Shown here one piece after another: positions 43,856 through 53,936 of a stretch of DNA of 64,000 nt (position 1 is the stretch's first letter; every line of letters starts with the position of its first letter). The translations under genes were made by a program, and so were the position numbers. Below the pieces are notes generated by a model, which saw nothing but the letters and a program-made list of their open reading frames with translations, was not told where the DNA came from and made no database searches. Origin of the DNA: Alphaproteobacteria bacterium (GTDB lineage Bacteria > Pseudomonadota > Alphaproteobacteria > Micropepsales > Micropepsaceae); NCBI GenBank assembly GCA_023259375.1, contig JAHFQC010000014.1, positions 1 to 64,000 of the forward strand. Reading direction: 5' to 3'.

Positions 43856-46105
43856 ATGACACGTTCCGAGAAATTTGCCTCTTCGTGTTTGGCGATAGCG
43901 TTAGCTCTTGGTGCTTCGGCCGGGGCGGCCTTGGCTGCGGATAGCAAACCCGCGGCGCGCCCATGGATGAACGCGGCCCTATCGCCCGACGCCCGGGCGG
44001 AACTGGTGCTCAAACAGATGAGCGCCGCCGAGAAGCAATCGCTCGTGCATGGCATCTATCCGATCGCTGTTTCATTCCTGCCGCCCAAACAGATTCCCGC
44101 CGATGCGGTGGGGTCGGCGGGGTATGTGCCGGGCGTGCCTCATCTCGGTATCCCTGCCTTGCAGGAGACGGATGCCAGTCTTGGTATCGCCGATCCCGCG
44201 AATATCCGCTCCAACGACGTGGCGACGGCGTTGCCGTCCAGTCTGGCCACGGCGGCCAGCTTTGATGCCGATATCGCGTACGCGGGTGGCGCTACCATCG
44301 GCAAAGAGGCGCACAGCAAAGGCTTCAATGTGCTGCTGGCCGGTGGCGTGAATCTGGCCCGCGATCCGCGCAACGGCCGCAATTTCGAATATCTCGGCGA
44401 GGATCCGCTTCTCGCCGGTGTGCTTGATGGCGCCCATGTCCGAGGCATCCAGGACCAGCATGTGATCTCGACCGTCAAGCACTATGCGGTCAACGATCAG
44501 GAGACCAACCGCAACTTCATCGACTCCGTTATCGACGAAAAGTCGATGCGGGAGTCCGATCTCCTGGCGTTTCAGATTGCCATCGAACAGGGTAAGCCCG
44601 GTTCGGTGATGTGCTCCTATAACCTAATCAACGGGGTTTGGGGCTGCGGCAACGAATTTCTTCTCAACAAGGTTCTGAAAGGCGATTGGCAGTATCCCGG
44701 CTGGGTGATGTCCGACTGGGGCGCCGTCCATGCGCTCGATTACGCCACGAAGGGGCTCGACCAGCAGTCGGCCGCCGAATTCGACACCAAGCCGTTCTTT
44801 GCCGAGCCGCTCACCCTGGCGCTCAAGAATGGCAGCGTTCCGGCCAGCCGTCTCGATGACATGGCGCGGCGCGTTTTGCGGTCGATGTTTGCCGTGGGTA
44901 TCGTCGATCACCCGCCGGTCAAGCAGCCGGTCGATGCGGCTGCGGGCGCTGCGGCGGCAAAGAAGACGGCCGAGGCGGGCATTGTCCTTTTGAAGAATTC
45001 CGTCGACGTGCTGCCGATTGCCAAAACGGCAACCAAGATCGCCGTGATCGGCGGCAATGCCAACGTCGGCGTGATTTCGGGCGGCGGTTCTTCGCAGGTG
45101 ATTCCTGCCGGTTCTATGGAACTGCCGTTCGGCGGTGGTGGCATCGCCGGGCTGCTCGGCAAGGTCGTGTATCATCCGTCGTCGCCGCTGGAGGCCATCA
45201 AGAAGCTGGCGCCGAACGCGGCGGTGAAGTTCTCCGATGGACGTTATGTTTCCGATGCGGTCCGGCTGGCGAAGTGGGCCGACGTCGTTGTCGTGTTCGG
45301 CACCAAGTGGCAGGCCGAAGGCGGCGACGTGCCGGACCTTACGTTGCCCGATGGTCAGGACGCGCTGATCGATGCGGTCTCCTCCGCCAATGCCAAAACG
45401 GTGGTGGTGCTGGAGACTGGTAATCCCGTCGCCATGCCGTGGATCTCGAAAGCCGCGGCTGTGATGGAAGCGTGGTATCCGGGCGCGCGTGGCGGTGAGG
45501 CCATTGCCGATGTGTTGTTCGGCGTCGTCAATCCTTCGGGCCGTTTGCCGATTTCGTTCCCGGCTGACATTGCCCAGAATCCGCGTCCTCAGATCGCTGG
45601 ATATGACGTCGAGCTTCCCCAGATGGGCGGCGATTTCGACAAGGCCAAGACGATCCCTGTGCGCTACACCGAGGGTGCGGACATCGGTTATCGCTGGATG
45701 GCCAAGAAGGATCTGAAGCCGCTGTTCTCGTTCGGCTATGGCCTCAGTTACACGATGTTTGCTTATAGCAATCTCGCCGTCACCGGCGGCGATACCGTGA
45801 CCGTGGCCTTCGACGTGACCAATACCGGCAGTCAAGCCGGCAAGGATACGCCGCAGGTTTATCTCACCAACGCCGCCGGCGAAAAGACAGCGCGGTTGAT
45901 CGGCTTCAGCAAAGTCGATCTCAAGCCGGGTGAGACCAAGCATGTAGCGCTCACCGCTGATCGCCGTCTGCTTGCTGATTTCGATACGGCGGCGCATGGC
46001 TGGAAGGTCAAAGGCGGCACCTACACCGTGACGCTGGCGAAGTCGGCCACGGATCCGGTGGTGTCGTCTTCGGCGCAGGTGAGCGCAGCGGTGGTGAAGC
46101 CGTAA
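43856..46105 (+). CDS. GH3 beta-glycosidase (second)
   Basis: 749 residues from the ATG at 43856; a much longer frame upstream lies inside the permease and is rejected. Signal peptide ends near [19 protein letters not shown] and the nucleophile Asp287 in VMSDWGAV mark the GH3 barrel; [12 protein letters not shown] and a fibronectin-III-like domain end it. No PA14 insert. Shorter than, and only distantly like, the enzyme at 39644. Its C-terminus is duplicated as the fragment at 24346-24501. Confidence 0.9.
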   Translation: MTRSEKFASSCLAIALALGASAGAALAADSKPAARPWMNAALSPDARAELVLKQMSAAEKQSLVHGIYPIAVSFLPPKQIPADAVGSAGYVPGVPHLGIPALQETDASLGIADPANIRSNDVATALPSSLATAASFDADIAYAGGATIGKEAHSKGFNVLLAGGVNLARDPRNGRNFEYLGEDPLLAGVLDGAHVRGIQDQHVISTVKHYAVNDQETNRNFIDSVIDEKSMRESDLLAFQIAIEQGKPGSVMCSYNLINGVWGCGNEFLLNKVLKGDWQYPGWVMSDWGAVHALDYATKGLDQQSAAEFDTKPFFAEPLTLALKNGSVPASRLDDMARRVLRSMFAVGIVDHPPVKQPVDAAAGAAAAKKTAEAGIVLLKNSVDVLPIAKTATKIAVIGGNANVGVISGGGSSQVIPAGSMELPFGGGGIAGLLGKVVYHPSSPLEAIKKLAPNAAVKFSDGRYVSDAVRLAKWADVVVVFGTKWQAEGGDVPDLTLPDGQDALIDAVSSANAKTVVVLETGNPVAMPWISKAAAVMEAWYPGARGGEAIADVLFGVVNPSGRLPISFPADIAQNPRPQIAGYDVELPQMGGDFDKAKTIPVRYTEGADIGYRWMAKKDLKPLFSFGYGLSYTMFAYSNLAVTGGDTVTVAFDVTNTGSQAGKDTPQVYLTNAAGEKTARLIGFSKVDLKPGETKHVALTADRRLLADFDTAAHGWKVKGGTYTVTLAKSATDPVVSSSAQVSAAVVKP

Positions 46106-46111
46106 TCAATC

Positions 46112-46173
46112 CCCCGGCCGCACCGGGGAGGTCGGCAAGGGTGTGTCATTGCTTTTGTTTGGCACACCCTGCC
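46112..46173 (+). other. Paired hairpins before tatA
   Basis: CCCCGG (46112-46117) with CCGGGG (46123-46128), and GGCAAGGGTGTG (46134-46145) with CACACCCTGCC (46163-46173, one bulged A). They lie between GH3 and tatA and may separate the two transcripts or set their relative levels. Confidence 0.45.
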
Positions 46174-46190
46174 GTTCTGGAGGAAATGTC

Positions 46191-46382
46191 ATGGGCAGCT
46201 TGAGCATTTATCACATCCTGGTTGTTGCGCTAGTTCTGCTGATGCTGTTCGGCGGCAAGGGCCGTATCTCGGATACGATGGGCGACTTCGCCAAAGGCCT
46301 GAAGAGTTTCCGCAAAGGGCTCGCGGAAGACGTCGATAATTCCCCGGCGAAGAGTGCTTCAGACGAAAGTCCCGCACGCTAA
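46191..46382 (+). CDS. tatA: TatA twin-arginine translocase subunit
   Basis: 63 residues; GGAGG lies eight bases before the ATG. One N-terminal membrane helix ([16 protein letters not shown]) is followed by the amphipathic helix [16 protein letters not shown] and a charged tail. The FG hinge is present. TatA forms the export pore for folded proteins with RR leaders. Finding it alone, between a GH3 gene and a sulfatase, is unusual: tatA normally sits with tatB and tatC. Several sulfatases here carry Tat-like leaders, so it is probably a locus-specific extra copy. Confidence 0.9.
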   Translation: MGSLSIYHILVVALVLLMLFGGKGRISDTMGDFAKGLKSFRKGLAEDVDNSPAKSASDESPAR

Positions 46383-46402
46383 ATCTGTTTTGGAGGGGTG
46401 GC

Positions 46403-47776
46403 ATGAACCGCAGAAAGCTTCTTGGATCGGCGGTGGCCGGGGCGGCTCTATCGATGCTGATCCCGCCGGCGTTCGCAGCCGCGCGCAAGCCGAATTTCAT
46501 CGTCATTTATTGCGATGATCTCGGTTACGGCGATGTCGGCGTTACCGGTGGCACCACCATTCCAACGCCGAACATTGATGCGATGGCCCGAGAAGGCCTG
46601 ACGCTGACCGACTATTATGCGCCGGCCAATCTGTGCACGCCCTCGCGCGCCGGAATGCTGACCGGGCGCTATGCGATCCGCACCGGGTTGGGGCGCGGCG
46701 TCATCATGCAGAACGAGACCCGCGGCCTGCCGCTCTCGGAAGTGACGATCGCCAAAGCCTTGAAGCCGGAATACGTCAGCGCGCTGATCGGCAAATGGCA
46801 CCTCGGCCATACCGGTCCGGCGTGGCCGCCGACCAAGCGCGGCTTCGACCTGTTCTACGGTCTACCGTACAGCCACGATATGGAGCCGCTGAAGCTCTAT
46901 GAGGATACCGGCAAAAACATCACCGAGCTGCCTTTCGAGTATGTGCGCCTGCAGGAGATGTTCTTCGCCCGCGCCGAGAAATTCCTCGAAGAGAACAAGA
47001 ACCGTCCGTTCTTCCTCGATCTCGCCTTAAGCGGACCGCATCTGCCGAATTATCCGTTCGGGCAGTTCGCCGGCAAATCCGCCGCCGGCGCCTACGGCGA
47101 TGTGGTGATGGAGATCGACGACATCGTCGGCCGTCTTCTCGCCAAGCTGAAAGCCTTAGGGATCGACGACAACACGCTGGTGATCTTCACCTCCGACAAT
47201 GGCCCGTGGTTCGAAGGCTCGACGGGCAATTTGCGCCAGCGCAAGGGGGGCGGGGCTTATGACGGCGGTTATCGCGTGCCGTTCGTGGCCCGCATGCCGG
47301 GCCGCATTCCGGCCGGAAGCCGCAGCAACGTCATCGCCATGGGCATCGATTTCCTGCCGACCTTCTGCAAGTTGGCCGGAAAGCCTTTGCCGAAAGGCGT
47401 TCAGCTCGACGGTATGGATATTTCGAACGTGTTGATGCACGGCGCGTCGAGCCCGCATCAGGAACTGCTGCTGTTCAGCAACGAAGATCTCGTCGGTATC
47501 CGCACCCAGGAATGGAAATACACCTCGGCCGATTTCTACTTGGCCAATCTGATGACGTTCAAAGGGCGCGGGTATCCACAGCTCTACGACATGCGCGACA
47601 AGACCGAGAGCTACAGTGTGGCCTCGCTGCATCCCGACATCGCCAAGGCGATGGACAAGCGTTTGCGGCAACTCCAGGCCGCGTTTGCGCCGTTGCGGAC
47701 CACACCCGCGGCGCCTGAGCGTCCAATGCCGAAGAAGCATGTGCCCGAGGTATGGGACGATTTCGGCGCCGACTAA
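46403..47776 (+). CDS. S1 sulfatase 6 (arylsulfatase-type)
   Basis: 457 residues, 20 bp after tatA with GGAGGGG before the ATG. Leader NRRKLLGSAVAGAALSMLIPPAFA is Tat-like. IYCDDLGYGDVGVTGG has the Asp pair, CTPSR carries Cys78, and YVSALIGKWHLGH is the second signature; FTSDNGPWFEGSTG supplies the later ligands. It is compact and resembles arylsulfatase A / N-acetylgalactosamine-6-sulfatase-like enzymes. The mutarotase follows after 11 bp. Confidence 0.88.
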   Translation: MNRRKLLGSAVAGAALSMLIPPAFAAARKPNFIVIYCDDLGYGDVGVTGGTTIPTPNIDAMAREGLTLTDYYAPANLCTPSRAGMLTGRYAIRTGLGRGVIMQNETRGLPLSEVTIAKALKPEYVSALIGKWHLGHTGPAWPPTKRGFDLFYGLPYSHDMEPLKLYEDTGKNITELPFEYVRLQEMFFARAEKFLEENKNRPFFLDLALSGPHLPNYPFGQFAGKSAAGAYGDVVMEIDDIVGRLLAKLKALGIDDNTLVIFTSDNGPWFEGSTGNLRQRKGGGAYDGGYRVPFVARMPGRIPAGSRSNVIAMGIDFLPTFCKLAGKPLPKGVQLDGMDISNVLMHGASSPHQELLLFSNEDLVGIRTQEWKYTSADFYLANLMTFKGRGYPQLYDMRDKTESYSVASLHPDIAKAMDKRLRQLQAAFAPLRTTPAAPERPMPKKHVPEVWDDFGAD

Positions 47777-47787
47777 GGTTGCAGGAT

Positions 47788-48834
47788 ATGACGAAGCAAA
47801 TTCCGGTACGCATTTCTCGCCGCAGCGGCTTGGCCGCTTTGGCGTTCTGTGTGCTGGCATCGGCTTCGGCCTTGGCGGCTTGGACGCCATCCGGTGCGGC
47901 CGGTGATCTGATCGTACTGCAGGGTGATCAGCTCCGCGCCCATATTGCGCCCCAGCGCGGCGGCGGGATGGTCGGCCTGGAATTCCGCTATAAAGGGCAG
48001 TGGATTGAGCTGTTGTACCGCGGGATGGATTTCAGTCCGACTTCGGATTGGGACGGCAAGGCGCCGATCCTGTGGCCGGCGACGGGACGCAACGCGGCAA
48101 TTGATCCCGCTAGCAATGCCAAAAAGCCGGGCTGGATCGCGAACGGCACGTTCTATCCGATGCCGATCCATGGCTTTGCTCGCGATCTGCCGTGGACCGT
48201 TGTGGGAGAGACCGAAACAGCTGCGGGCAAGACCGTCACGTTAAGCCTTGGCGATAATCCCCAGACGCGCAAGCTCTATCCGTTCGGGTTCAAAGTCACG
48301 ACGACCTACACCGTCGGGAAAAATACCGTGACGATCCGTCAGCAGGTGCATGCCGCGGAAAACAATGTGGGGCCGATGCCGTTCTCGATCGGCAATCATA
48401 TGACCTACAACGTCCCGCTGGTTCCAGGCGGCGACGCTGGGGCGGTCACCTTCGACACTCCCGCGACCAAACGGCTCCTCCTCGACGATGGAGGCATTCC
48501 AACGGGAGCCTCCGTGCCGTTTGAGGTAGCTGCTCCACTGCCGCTTACCCAACTCGGCACGCGCAAGGCGTGGTCGCTGACCGGATTCCCGAAAGATGCA
48601 GTTTGGGTCAAAGTGATCGACCCGAGCGGCCTCACCTTGGCGGTATCGCATCGTGAAAGCCGTTCGCCGGCCGGCGATCCCGTCTTTTTCAACTTGTGGG
48701 GAGACCCGCAACGCGGGTTCTTTGCCCCCGAGCCGTGGGCGGGAAAACAGAACTCGCTGGTCACGCAGGACGGAACCGTCCGCCTCGATCCCGGGGCTGA
48801 TTTCGACTGGACGATCATCGTCACGCTCAACTGA
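47788..48834 (+). CDS. Periplasmic aldose 1-epimerase-like protein
   Basis: 348 residues from the ATG at 47788, with a leader of the type SRRSGLAALAFCVLASASALA. The beta-rich mutarotase fold is suggested by HIAPQRGGGMVGLEFRY, PMPIHGFARDLPW (catalytic His region) and SIGNHMTYNVPL. ESRSPAGDPVFFNLWG holds a possible second ligand site. It should interconvert anomers of the freed sugar so that the permease receives the right form. Could also be a hexose-phosphate mutarotase relative with another ligand. Confidence 0.75.
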   Translation: MTKQIPVRISRRSGLAALAFCVLASASALAAWTPSGAAGDLIVLQGDQLRAHIAPQRGGGMVGLEFRYKGQWIELLYRGMDFSPTSDWDGKAPILWPATGRNAAIDPASNAKKPGWIANGTFYPMPIHGFARDLPWTVVGETETAAGKTVTLSLGDNPQTRKLYPFGFKVTTTYTVGKNTVTIRQQVHAAENNVGPMPFSIGNHMTYNVPLVPGGDAGAVTFDTPATKRLLLDDGGIPTGASVPFEVAAPLPLTQLGTRKAWSLTGFPKDAVWVKVIDPSGLTLAVSHRESRSPAGDPVFFNLWGDPQRGFFAPEPWAGKQNSLVTQDGTVRLDPGADFDWTIIVTLN

Positions 48835-48936
48835 CGCTGTCGTCCTCTCTTTGCGACATTGTGCTCGGGATTGATCCCAAATCGGACCACATTTTACACC
48901 GTCTGCCGGTGAATTAATCCTGTTCGTATACCGATT

Positions 48937-48948
48937 GGCAACGTTGTC
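48937..48948. promoter_or_regulatory. LacI-type operator, site 4 (one mismatch)
   Basis: GGCAACGTTGTC differs from the consensus by A to G in the left half. It lies 106 bp before the chemoreceptor gene and is flanked as TGGCAACGTTGTCA. Confidence 0.55.
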
Positions 48949-49054
48949 ATGTCATCGTGCCGGGTGAAACTGGGGACCCCAATTTAGCAGTCGGCGACAT
49001 GCGCATTCCGGTCATTGGAACCATGTCGGCGCGCGCAGAGGGCAGGAGCGGCAA

Positions 49055-50959
49055 GTGACGAGTTTGAAAGATCTTTCGGTCGGGAAAAAGGTGGTGGCAG
49101 CCTTTGTTCTAGTGTTGCTGGCGACCATAGCCCTCGGATCGGTAGCTGTGTTCCGGCTGTCGTCGGTGAAATCGGCGGGCGATCAGGTCTACATCCACGG
49201 CCTGCCTAAAGCTTCGGCGCTGGGCGAGGTCCAGTTGAACATGTCTCGTTACCGCATTCGCCAAGCATCGAGCATCATTCCGGGCTTTTCTGTAAACGGC
49301 AAAACGGGGCAGGCCGCGCTGGATGTTCTGGGCGTCGCCGTTGCCCGTTCTCTTCAGCACAATCGCGAGCTGTCAACAACGCCGGAAGAGATCGCTACCG
49401 CCGATAAGATCGAAACCGCTTGGCGGAACTATATTGCGATGGACAAGACCCTGTTCGCGACCAACCAAGCTCAGGGGCAGAGCGCGGCTGTCAAATACCT
49501 CTTCAAGGGCATGGGCGATCCTTACCAGAACCTTGTCAACATGTGCAAAGCGGCCATCGACGACAATCAGAAGAAGATGGGCGGCCAGTTCGCCTTTGCG
49601 CAAAGCGAATACGATATCGCCCAGATCCTCATTCTCGTTTTCCTCGCCGTGGGCATGGCCCTGTCGGCTGCCTGCGGGATCTGGCTGGTCCGCTCGGTAT
49701 CTTCGCCGCTCAATCGTCTGACGGACGTTGTCGGCGCGATGGCCGGCGGCCGCCGGGACGTGACCATTCCTCATGCCGAGCAGAAGGACGAGATCGGCAA
49801 GCTTGCCACCTCGATGGCGTCGTTCAATCGGCAACTGGTTGCCGCCGAGCAGGCGAAGGAGGAGCAGACCAGGGAGATCGTCTCTTCGATCGGTACCGGT
49901 CTTGACCATCTCGCCCGAGGCGATTTGAACCATCGCGTGACGGCGAAACTGGACGGCGCCTTCGCCAAGCTGAAGGACGACTTCAATCTGGCGATGTCGC
50001 ATTTGCATGAAACCATGAAGACCGTCCTCTCAACGTCGAACGAGATCGCCAACGGGGCAGGAGAAATCTCCCACGCTGCTGAAGATCTGTCGCACCGTAC
50101 CGAGCAGCAGGCGGCCAGCCTCGAGGAGACCGCGGCGGCGCTCGATGAAATCACCGCGACGATCAAGATGACCGCGTCCAACGCCAAGAATGCGTCCCAC
50201 GATGTCGCGAACACGCGGTCGGCGGCGGAAGGCGGCGGGCACGTGGTGGAGACCGCCATTCACGCGATGGACGAGATCGCCCAGTCCTCGAAGAAGATCA
50301 CCGATATCATCGGTGTGATCGACGAGATTGCCTTCCAGACCAATCTGCTCGCCCTTAACGCGGGTGTCGAAGCGGCACGTGCGGGAGAGGCCGGCAAAGG
50401 CTTCGCGGTGGTAGCCTCGGAAGTGCGGGCTCTGGCCCAGCGTTCCTCCGAAGCGGCCAAACAGATCAAAACGCTGATCAACGCCTCGGGCGAGCACGTC
50501 GCCGATGGCGTCAAGTACGTCGGCGAAACCGGTGCGGCGTTGAAGCAGATCGTGAGCCAGGTCGAGGGGATCAATGCGCTGGTCGCCGAGATCGCCAAGG
50601 CGGCAGAACAGCAGGCCACCGGCATTCAGGAGGTGAATGCCGCCGTCGGCCAGATGGATCAGGTCACCCAGCAGAACGCCGCCATGGTCGAGCAATCGAC
50701 GGCGGCCTCGCGCAGCCTGGCGGGTGACACTCAAAGGCTTTCCGAACTCGTGGGGTTCTTTTCGGTTGGTGACACTACCTCATCGCCCCTCCCCAGAACC
50801 GCGGCGGTTACTCCCCCTGTCACCGCCAAGTCCACGAGAAGGCCGCAGGCTCGCTCCGCCAATCCAGGCGGGCCTGCGGCCACCCCTCTGCGCCGGGCGA
50901 GTGCCGGTGCGGCTAGTGCTGTTGCGGCGGATGCTGGACAGGATTGGATCGAGTTTTGA
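49055..50959 (+). CDS. Methyl-accepting chemotaxis protein
   Basis: 634 residues from GTG at 49055, after GGAG. First helix [20 protein letters not shown], a periplasmic four-helix-bundle sensor domain (about 35-185), second helix [22 protein letters not shown] and a HAMP domain. The signalling hairpin has [21 protein letters not shown]. The last residues DWIEF fit the WxxF tether for CheR/CheB. A LacI-type operator lies upstream and the LacI gene downstream, so it probably serves taxis toward the glycan or its sugars. Confidence 0.92.
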   Translation: MTSLKDLSVGKKVVAAFVLVLLATIALGSVAVFRLSSVKSAGDQVYIHGLPKASALGEVQLNMSRYRIRQASSIIPGFSVNGKTGQAALDVLGVAVARSLQHNRELSTTPEEIATADKIETAWRNYIAMDKTLFATNQAQGQSAAVKYLFKGMGDPYQNLVNMCKAAIDDNQKKMGGQFAFAQSEYDIAQILILVFLAVGMALSAACGIWLVRSVSSPLNRLTDVVGAMAGGRRDVTIPHAEQKDEIGKLATSMASFNRQLVAAEQAKEEQTREIVSSIGTGLDHLARGDLNHRVTAKLDGAFAKLKDDFNLAMSHLHETMKTVLSTSNEIANGAGEISHAAEDLSHRTEQQAASLEETAAALDEITATIKMTASNAKNASHDVANTRSAAEGGGHVVETAIHAMDEIAQSSKKITDIIGVIDEIAFQTNLLALNAGVEAARAGEAGKGFAVVASEVRALAQRSSEAAKQIKTLINASGEHVADGVKYVGETGAALKQIVSQVEGINALVAEIAKAAEQQATGIQEVNAAVGQMDQVTQQNAAMVEQSTAASRSLAGDTQRLSELVGFFSVGDTTSSPLPRTAAVTPPVTAKSTRRPQARSANPGGPAATPLRRASAGAASAVAADAGQDWIEF

Positions 50960-51182
50960 CGTCGTACGCCGGATCGCCCGCCCTGACATGCTTTTGGGGC
51001 ACGGCAACCCGGCGGCGAGTTTCACTACTGAACGGATGCGGACCAGTCGTCTCAATTGCGGCTGTTTTCAACCTGGCGTATCGTGCATACGGTAGCGTAC
51101 GGTCCTCCGCGTCTTGGTGAAAAATGATTTCGGAAGACGGGTGTACCGGATTTGATCTAGTCCAATTTCGTTAGAGCCCGAT

Positions 51183-52244
51183 ATGCGTAAAACACCCGAA
51201 AAGAAGCGCCGGCCGACGATCAAGGAAGTCGCCAAACTGGCAGGCGTGTCGTTCAAGACGGTCGCGCGGGTGGTCAACGGCGAGGCTGCCGTCAGTCCCG
51301 GTGCACGCGAGGTTGTCGAAAAGGCAATGCAAGAGCTGGGGTACAGCCCCAATGTCTCCGCCAGACAGCTTCGCAGTCACCGCTCATTTCTCATTGCGCT
51401 GGTCGGAGTCAAGCCTTCGAACGAGGCTGCCGCCGCGATGTATCTGGCCCGGGCTCAGCCTGGTGCCCTGCGTCGCTGCAGCGAAGCCGGCTATCACTTG
51501 GTTTTCGAGCAGGTCACGCCCGAAGACGAAATCGCGGTTATCGAGCGTCTGGAGCATTTGCGGGTCGACGGAGTGATCGTGTCGCCGCCGCTTTCGCAGA
51601 GGGCTTCGTTCCTGGCTGCTCTCAAGGCCAAAAATCTGCGGCATGTCCTCGTCGCGTCGGATTTGCACGACGGAGAGACCCCGGTCGTGAAGACCAATGA
51701 CCGGCTTGCCGCGCGCCAGATGACCCAGCTTCTGATCAAGCTAGGCCATCACAAAATCGGTTTCATCCGGGGCGATAGACATTACGCGGGCAAGGAACGC
51801 CTACTAGGCTTTCTCGATGCGCTCGATGAAGCCGGGATTCCCCGGCAGGACGCCTATGTCGCTCCGGGCGATTTCTCGTTCCGCGCCGGCGAGGTTGGGG
51901 CAAAGAAGCTGCTTCAGCTCAAAGACCCGCCGACGGCGATCTTTGCCGGTAACGACGAGATGGCGCTTGGAACCATGGTGGCCGCGGCCCGGCTCGGCAT
52001 CAACGTACCGGATCAGTTGTCGGTGGCGGGGTATGACGACTCCTTGTCGGCGACGGTGGTATGGCCGCAGTTGACCACCGTGCGGCAGCCGATTTCGGAG
52101 ATGGCGGCGCTGGCCGTCGATCTGCTGCTGGACGAGAAGCGATACGGCGAAGCACCCGAAGTGAACCTCGATTCGGCGGTTATCAAGCGCGGCTCGACGG
52201 CGAAGCCTTTCGGTGCCAGCGGTCGCAGCAAAGCCCGAGCATAG
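51183..52244 (+). CDS. LacI-family transcriptional regulator
   Basis: 353 residues. The helix-turn-helix is TIKEVAKLAGVSFKTVARVVN (positions about 12-32), split across the typical LacI pattern, followed by the hinge helix SPNVSARQLRS. The periplasmic-binding-like core has DGVIVSPPLS, HHKIGFIRGD and PTAIFAGNDEMALG. It should bind the GACAACGTTGTC palindromes seen at four places in the window and release them on binding a sugar from the sulfated glycan. Confidence 0.92.
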   Translation: MRKTPEKKRRPTIKEVAKLAGVSFKTVARVVNGEAAVSPGAREVVEKAMQELGYSPNVSARQLRSHRSFLIALVGVKPSNEAAAAMYLARAQPGALRRCSEAGYHLVFEQVTPEDEIAVIERLEHLRVDGVIVSPPLSQRASFLAALKAKNLRHVLVASDLHDGETPVVKTNDRLAARQMTQLLIKLGHHKIGFIRGDRHYAGKERLLGFLDALDEAGIPRQDAYVAPGDFSFRAGEVGAKKLLQLKDPPTAIFAGNDEMALGTMVAAARLGINVPDQLSVAGYDDSLSATVVWPQLTTVRQPISEMAALAVDLLLDEKRYGEAPEVNLDSAVIKRGSTAKPFGASGRSKARA

Positions 52245-52390
52245 GCTCTGCGGTCATTTATGGATCGGTCCAACGTCCTTGTTTCGCTGGTGTCAGTCTC
52301 CTAGGCTTCCGTTGGGATACAAAAAACGGCCCCGTTGGAATTCCGATTGTGCGCATCTGTTGAGGGTGGCGTCTGAGATCACGCGAACAC

Positions 52391-53707
52391 ATGGCTGAGC
52401 ATCCCAATAGGGAGGTGGACGCGCCCGCTTTCCGGCTATGCCACGTCCTCTTTTTCGCCATGGGTGTCGTCGCGGTTCTGCATGAACCCCTGGTCTACAA
52501 GCTCCGGGAGATGTTCTCGCTCAGCTTTACCGATGCGATGCTCACGCAATCGGCATTTTTCCTCGCCTATTTGTTCTTTGCCATTCCGGCCGGCAGCGTG
52601 GTGGCCCGTTTCGGTTACGTCCGCAGCATGGCGTTTGGTCTGACCGCGATGGCGGCCGGGTGCTTGCTGTTCGCGCGAGCGGCCGCGATGGGAACGTATG
52701 GCGGGTTTCTGGTGGCGCTCTTCACGGTCGCTACCGGAATAGTTCTCTTGCAGGTCTCAGCCTCTCCCTATGTCGCGGTTTTGCGATTGCGGCGGAGCGT
52801 CAGCAGCCGGCTTTCGCTGGCCCAAGCGTTCAACTCGCTCGGCCGGGTCATCGGCCCGCTGATCGCCGCTTTTTTCTTTCTCCAGGGGAGCAATGTGGTG
52901 CTGGAGGAGGCCATCGAAGCGGTGGATGCGCGCGCGCCGGCTGCGCTTGCCCCCGGCAAGTCTATGCCGCCGGAGCCCTTTGTCATCATTGCCGTCATTC
53001 TGTTGCTGCTTGCGGCGGTCTTCTGGGCGCGCCGGAGGCAGCAATCACCGCGGATCGCGAGCGTGAGCAAGCCGCTGAGTGGGAGGCTTCTGCGGCAACC
53101 GCGTTTGATGCTGGGTGTGTTGTCGATTTTTCTCTATGTCGGCGCTGAAGTATCGATCGGCAGCGGTCTCACCAATTATCTGATGCAACGCTCGGTGCTG
53201 GCCAGTCAAGCTGGCGTGTTCGGTGCTGCAATCAGCGGAATGCTCGACAACACGTCGTTCCGGAATGTCGAACTTGCGGCGCCGCAAATCGCGGGGGCTA
53301 TGGTCAGCGTCTATTGGGGACTGGCGATGGTCGGGCGTTTTATCGGTTCGGCCGTGCTGGCGCGCGTACCGGCAGGCCGGGTTCTATTCGCACATGCCAT
53401 TGTCGCGGCGGGATTGGCCGTCGCTGCTTCGCAGACCAACGGCGCCGTTGCCGTCATTGCGGTGCTTTCGATCGGGCTCGCCAACTCGATCATGTTCCCG
53501 GCCATCTTCGCGTTGGCATTGGAGGGTCTCGGGGAAGACATCCCGCGCGCGTCAGCGCTCCTCTGTTTGGCGATCGTGGGAGGCGCCGTCATTCCCTTGC
53601 TTTATGGCGCCGTAGCAGACCACTACGGTCTGAGCCTTGCTCTCCTGGTTCCAGCAGTTTGCTATATTGTCATCGCCGGTTACGGCAGATTGGCCGCAAC
53701 CCGATAG
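52391..53707 (+). CDS. FucP-like MFS permease, divergent paralogue
   Basis: 438 residues, about 12 helices, clearly paralogous to the permease at 42480-43841 (shared LGVLSIFLYVGAEV, GSGLTNYLMQ, WGLAMVGRFIGSAVLARV). In the first helix AVLHEPLVYKLR replaces VLNDPLIAKLK, and in the fourth LQVSASPYVAVL replaces LQVAANPYIAVL, so residues at the sugar/proton site differ. It may carry a different sugar or a sulfated/deoxy sugar. Lies 146 bp after the LacI gene. Confidence 0.85.
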   Translation: MAEHPNREVDAPAFRLCHVLFFAMGVVAVLHEPLVYKLREMFSLSFTDAMLTQSAFFLAYLFFAIPAGSVVARFGYVRSMAFGLTAMAAGCLLFARAAAMGTYGGFLVALFTVATGIVLLQVSASPYVAVLRLRRSVSSRLSLAQAFNSLGRVIGPLIAAFFFLQGSNVVLEEAIEAVDARAPAALAPGKSMPPEPFVIIAVILLLLAAVFWARRRQQSPRIASVSKPLSGRLLRQPRLMLGVLSIFLYVGAEVSIGSGLTNYLMQRSVLASQAGVFGAAISGMLDNTSFRNVELAAPQIAGAMVSVYWGLAMVGRFIGSAVLARVPAGRVLFAHAIVAAGLAVAASQTNGAVAVIAVLSIGLANSIMFPAIFALALEGLGEDIPRASALLCLAIVGGAVIPLLYGAVADHYGLSLALLVPAVCYIVIAGYGRLAATR

Positions 53708-53936
53708 AATATGTTGCGGCGTAAATCGGTTGTCGATTCCGTGTGCAGGGTGATTTGCAGAGAATGAAATGCTCCGCAACGCTGCGGCTTTGGCGCAGTT
53801 TTGGTGCCGAATTTCGCAGTGACATCGCTACTGGCGAAATTCCACAGATTACCGTTTGCGAGGGGATTTGAAGCGCTGCATGGCACGTCTTTTCCGGCTT
53901 CGAAAGTGATCACTTTCACCCCAAGCCACTCGTCCA

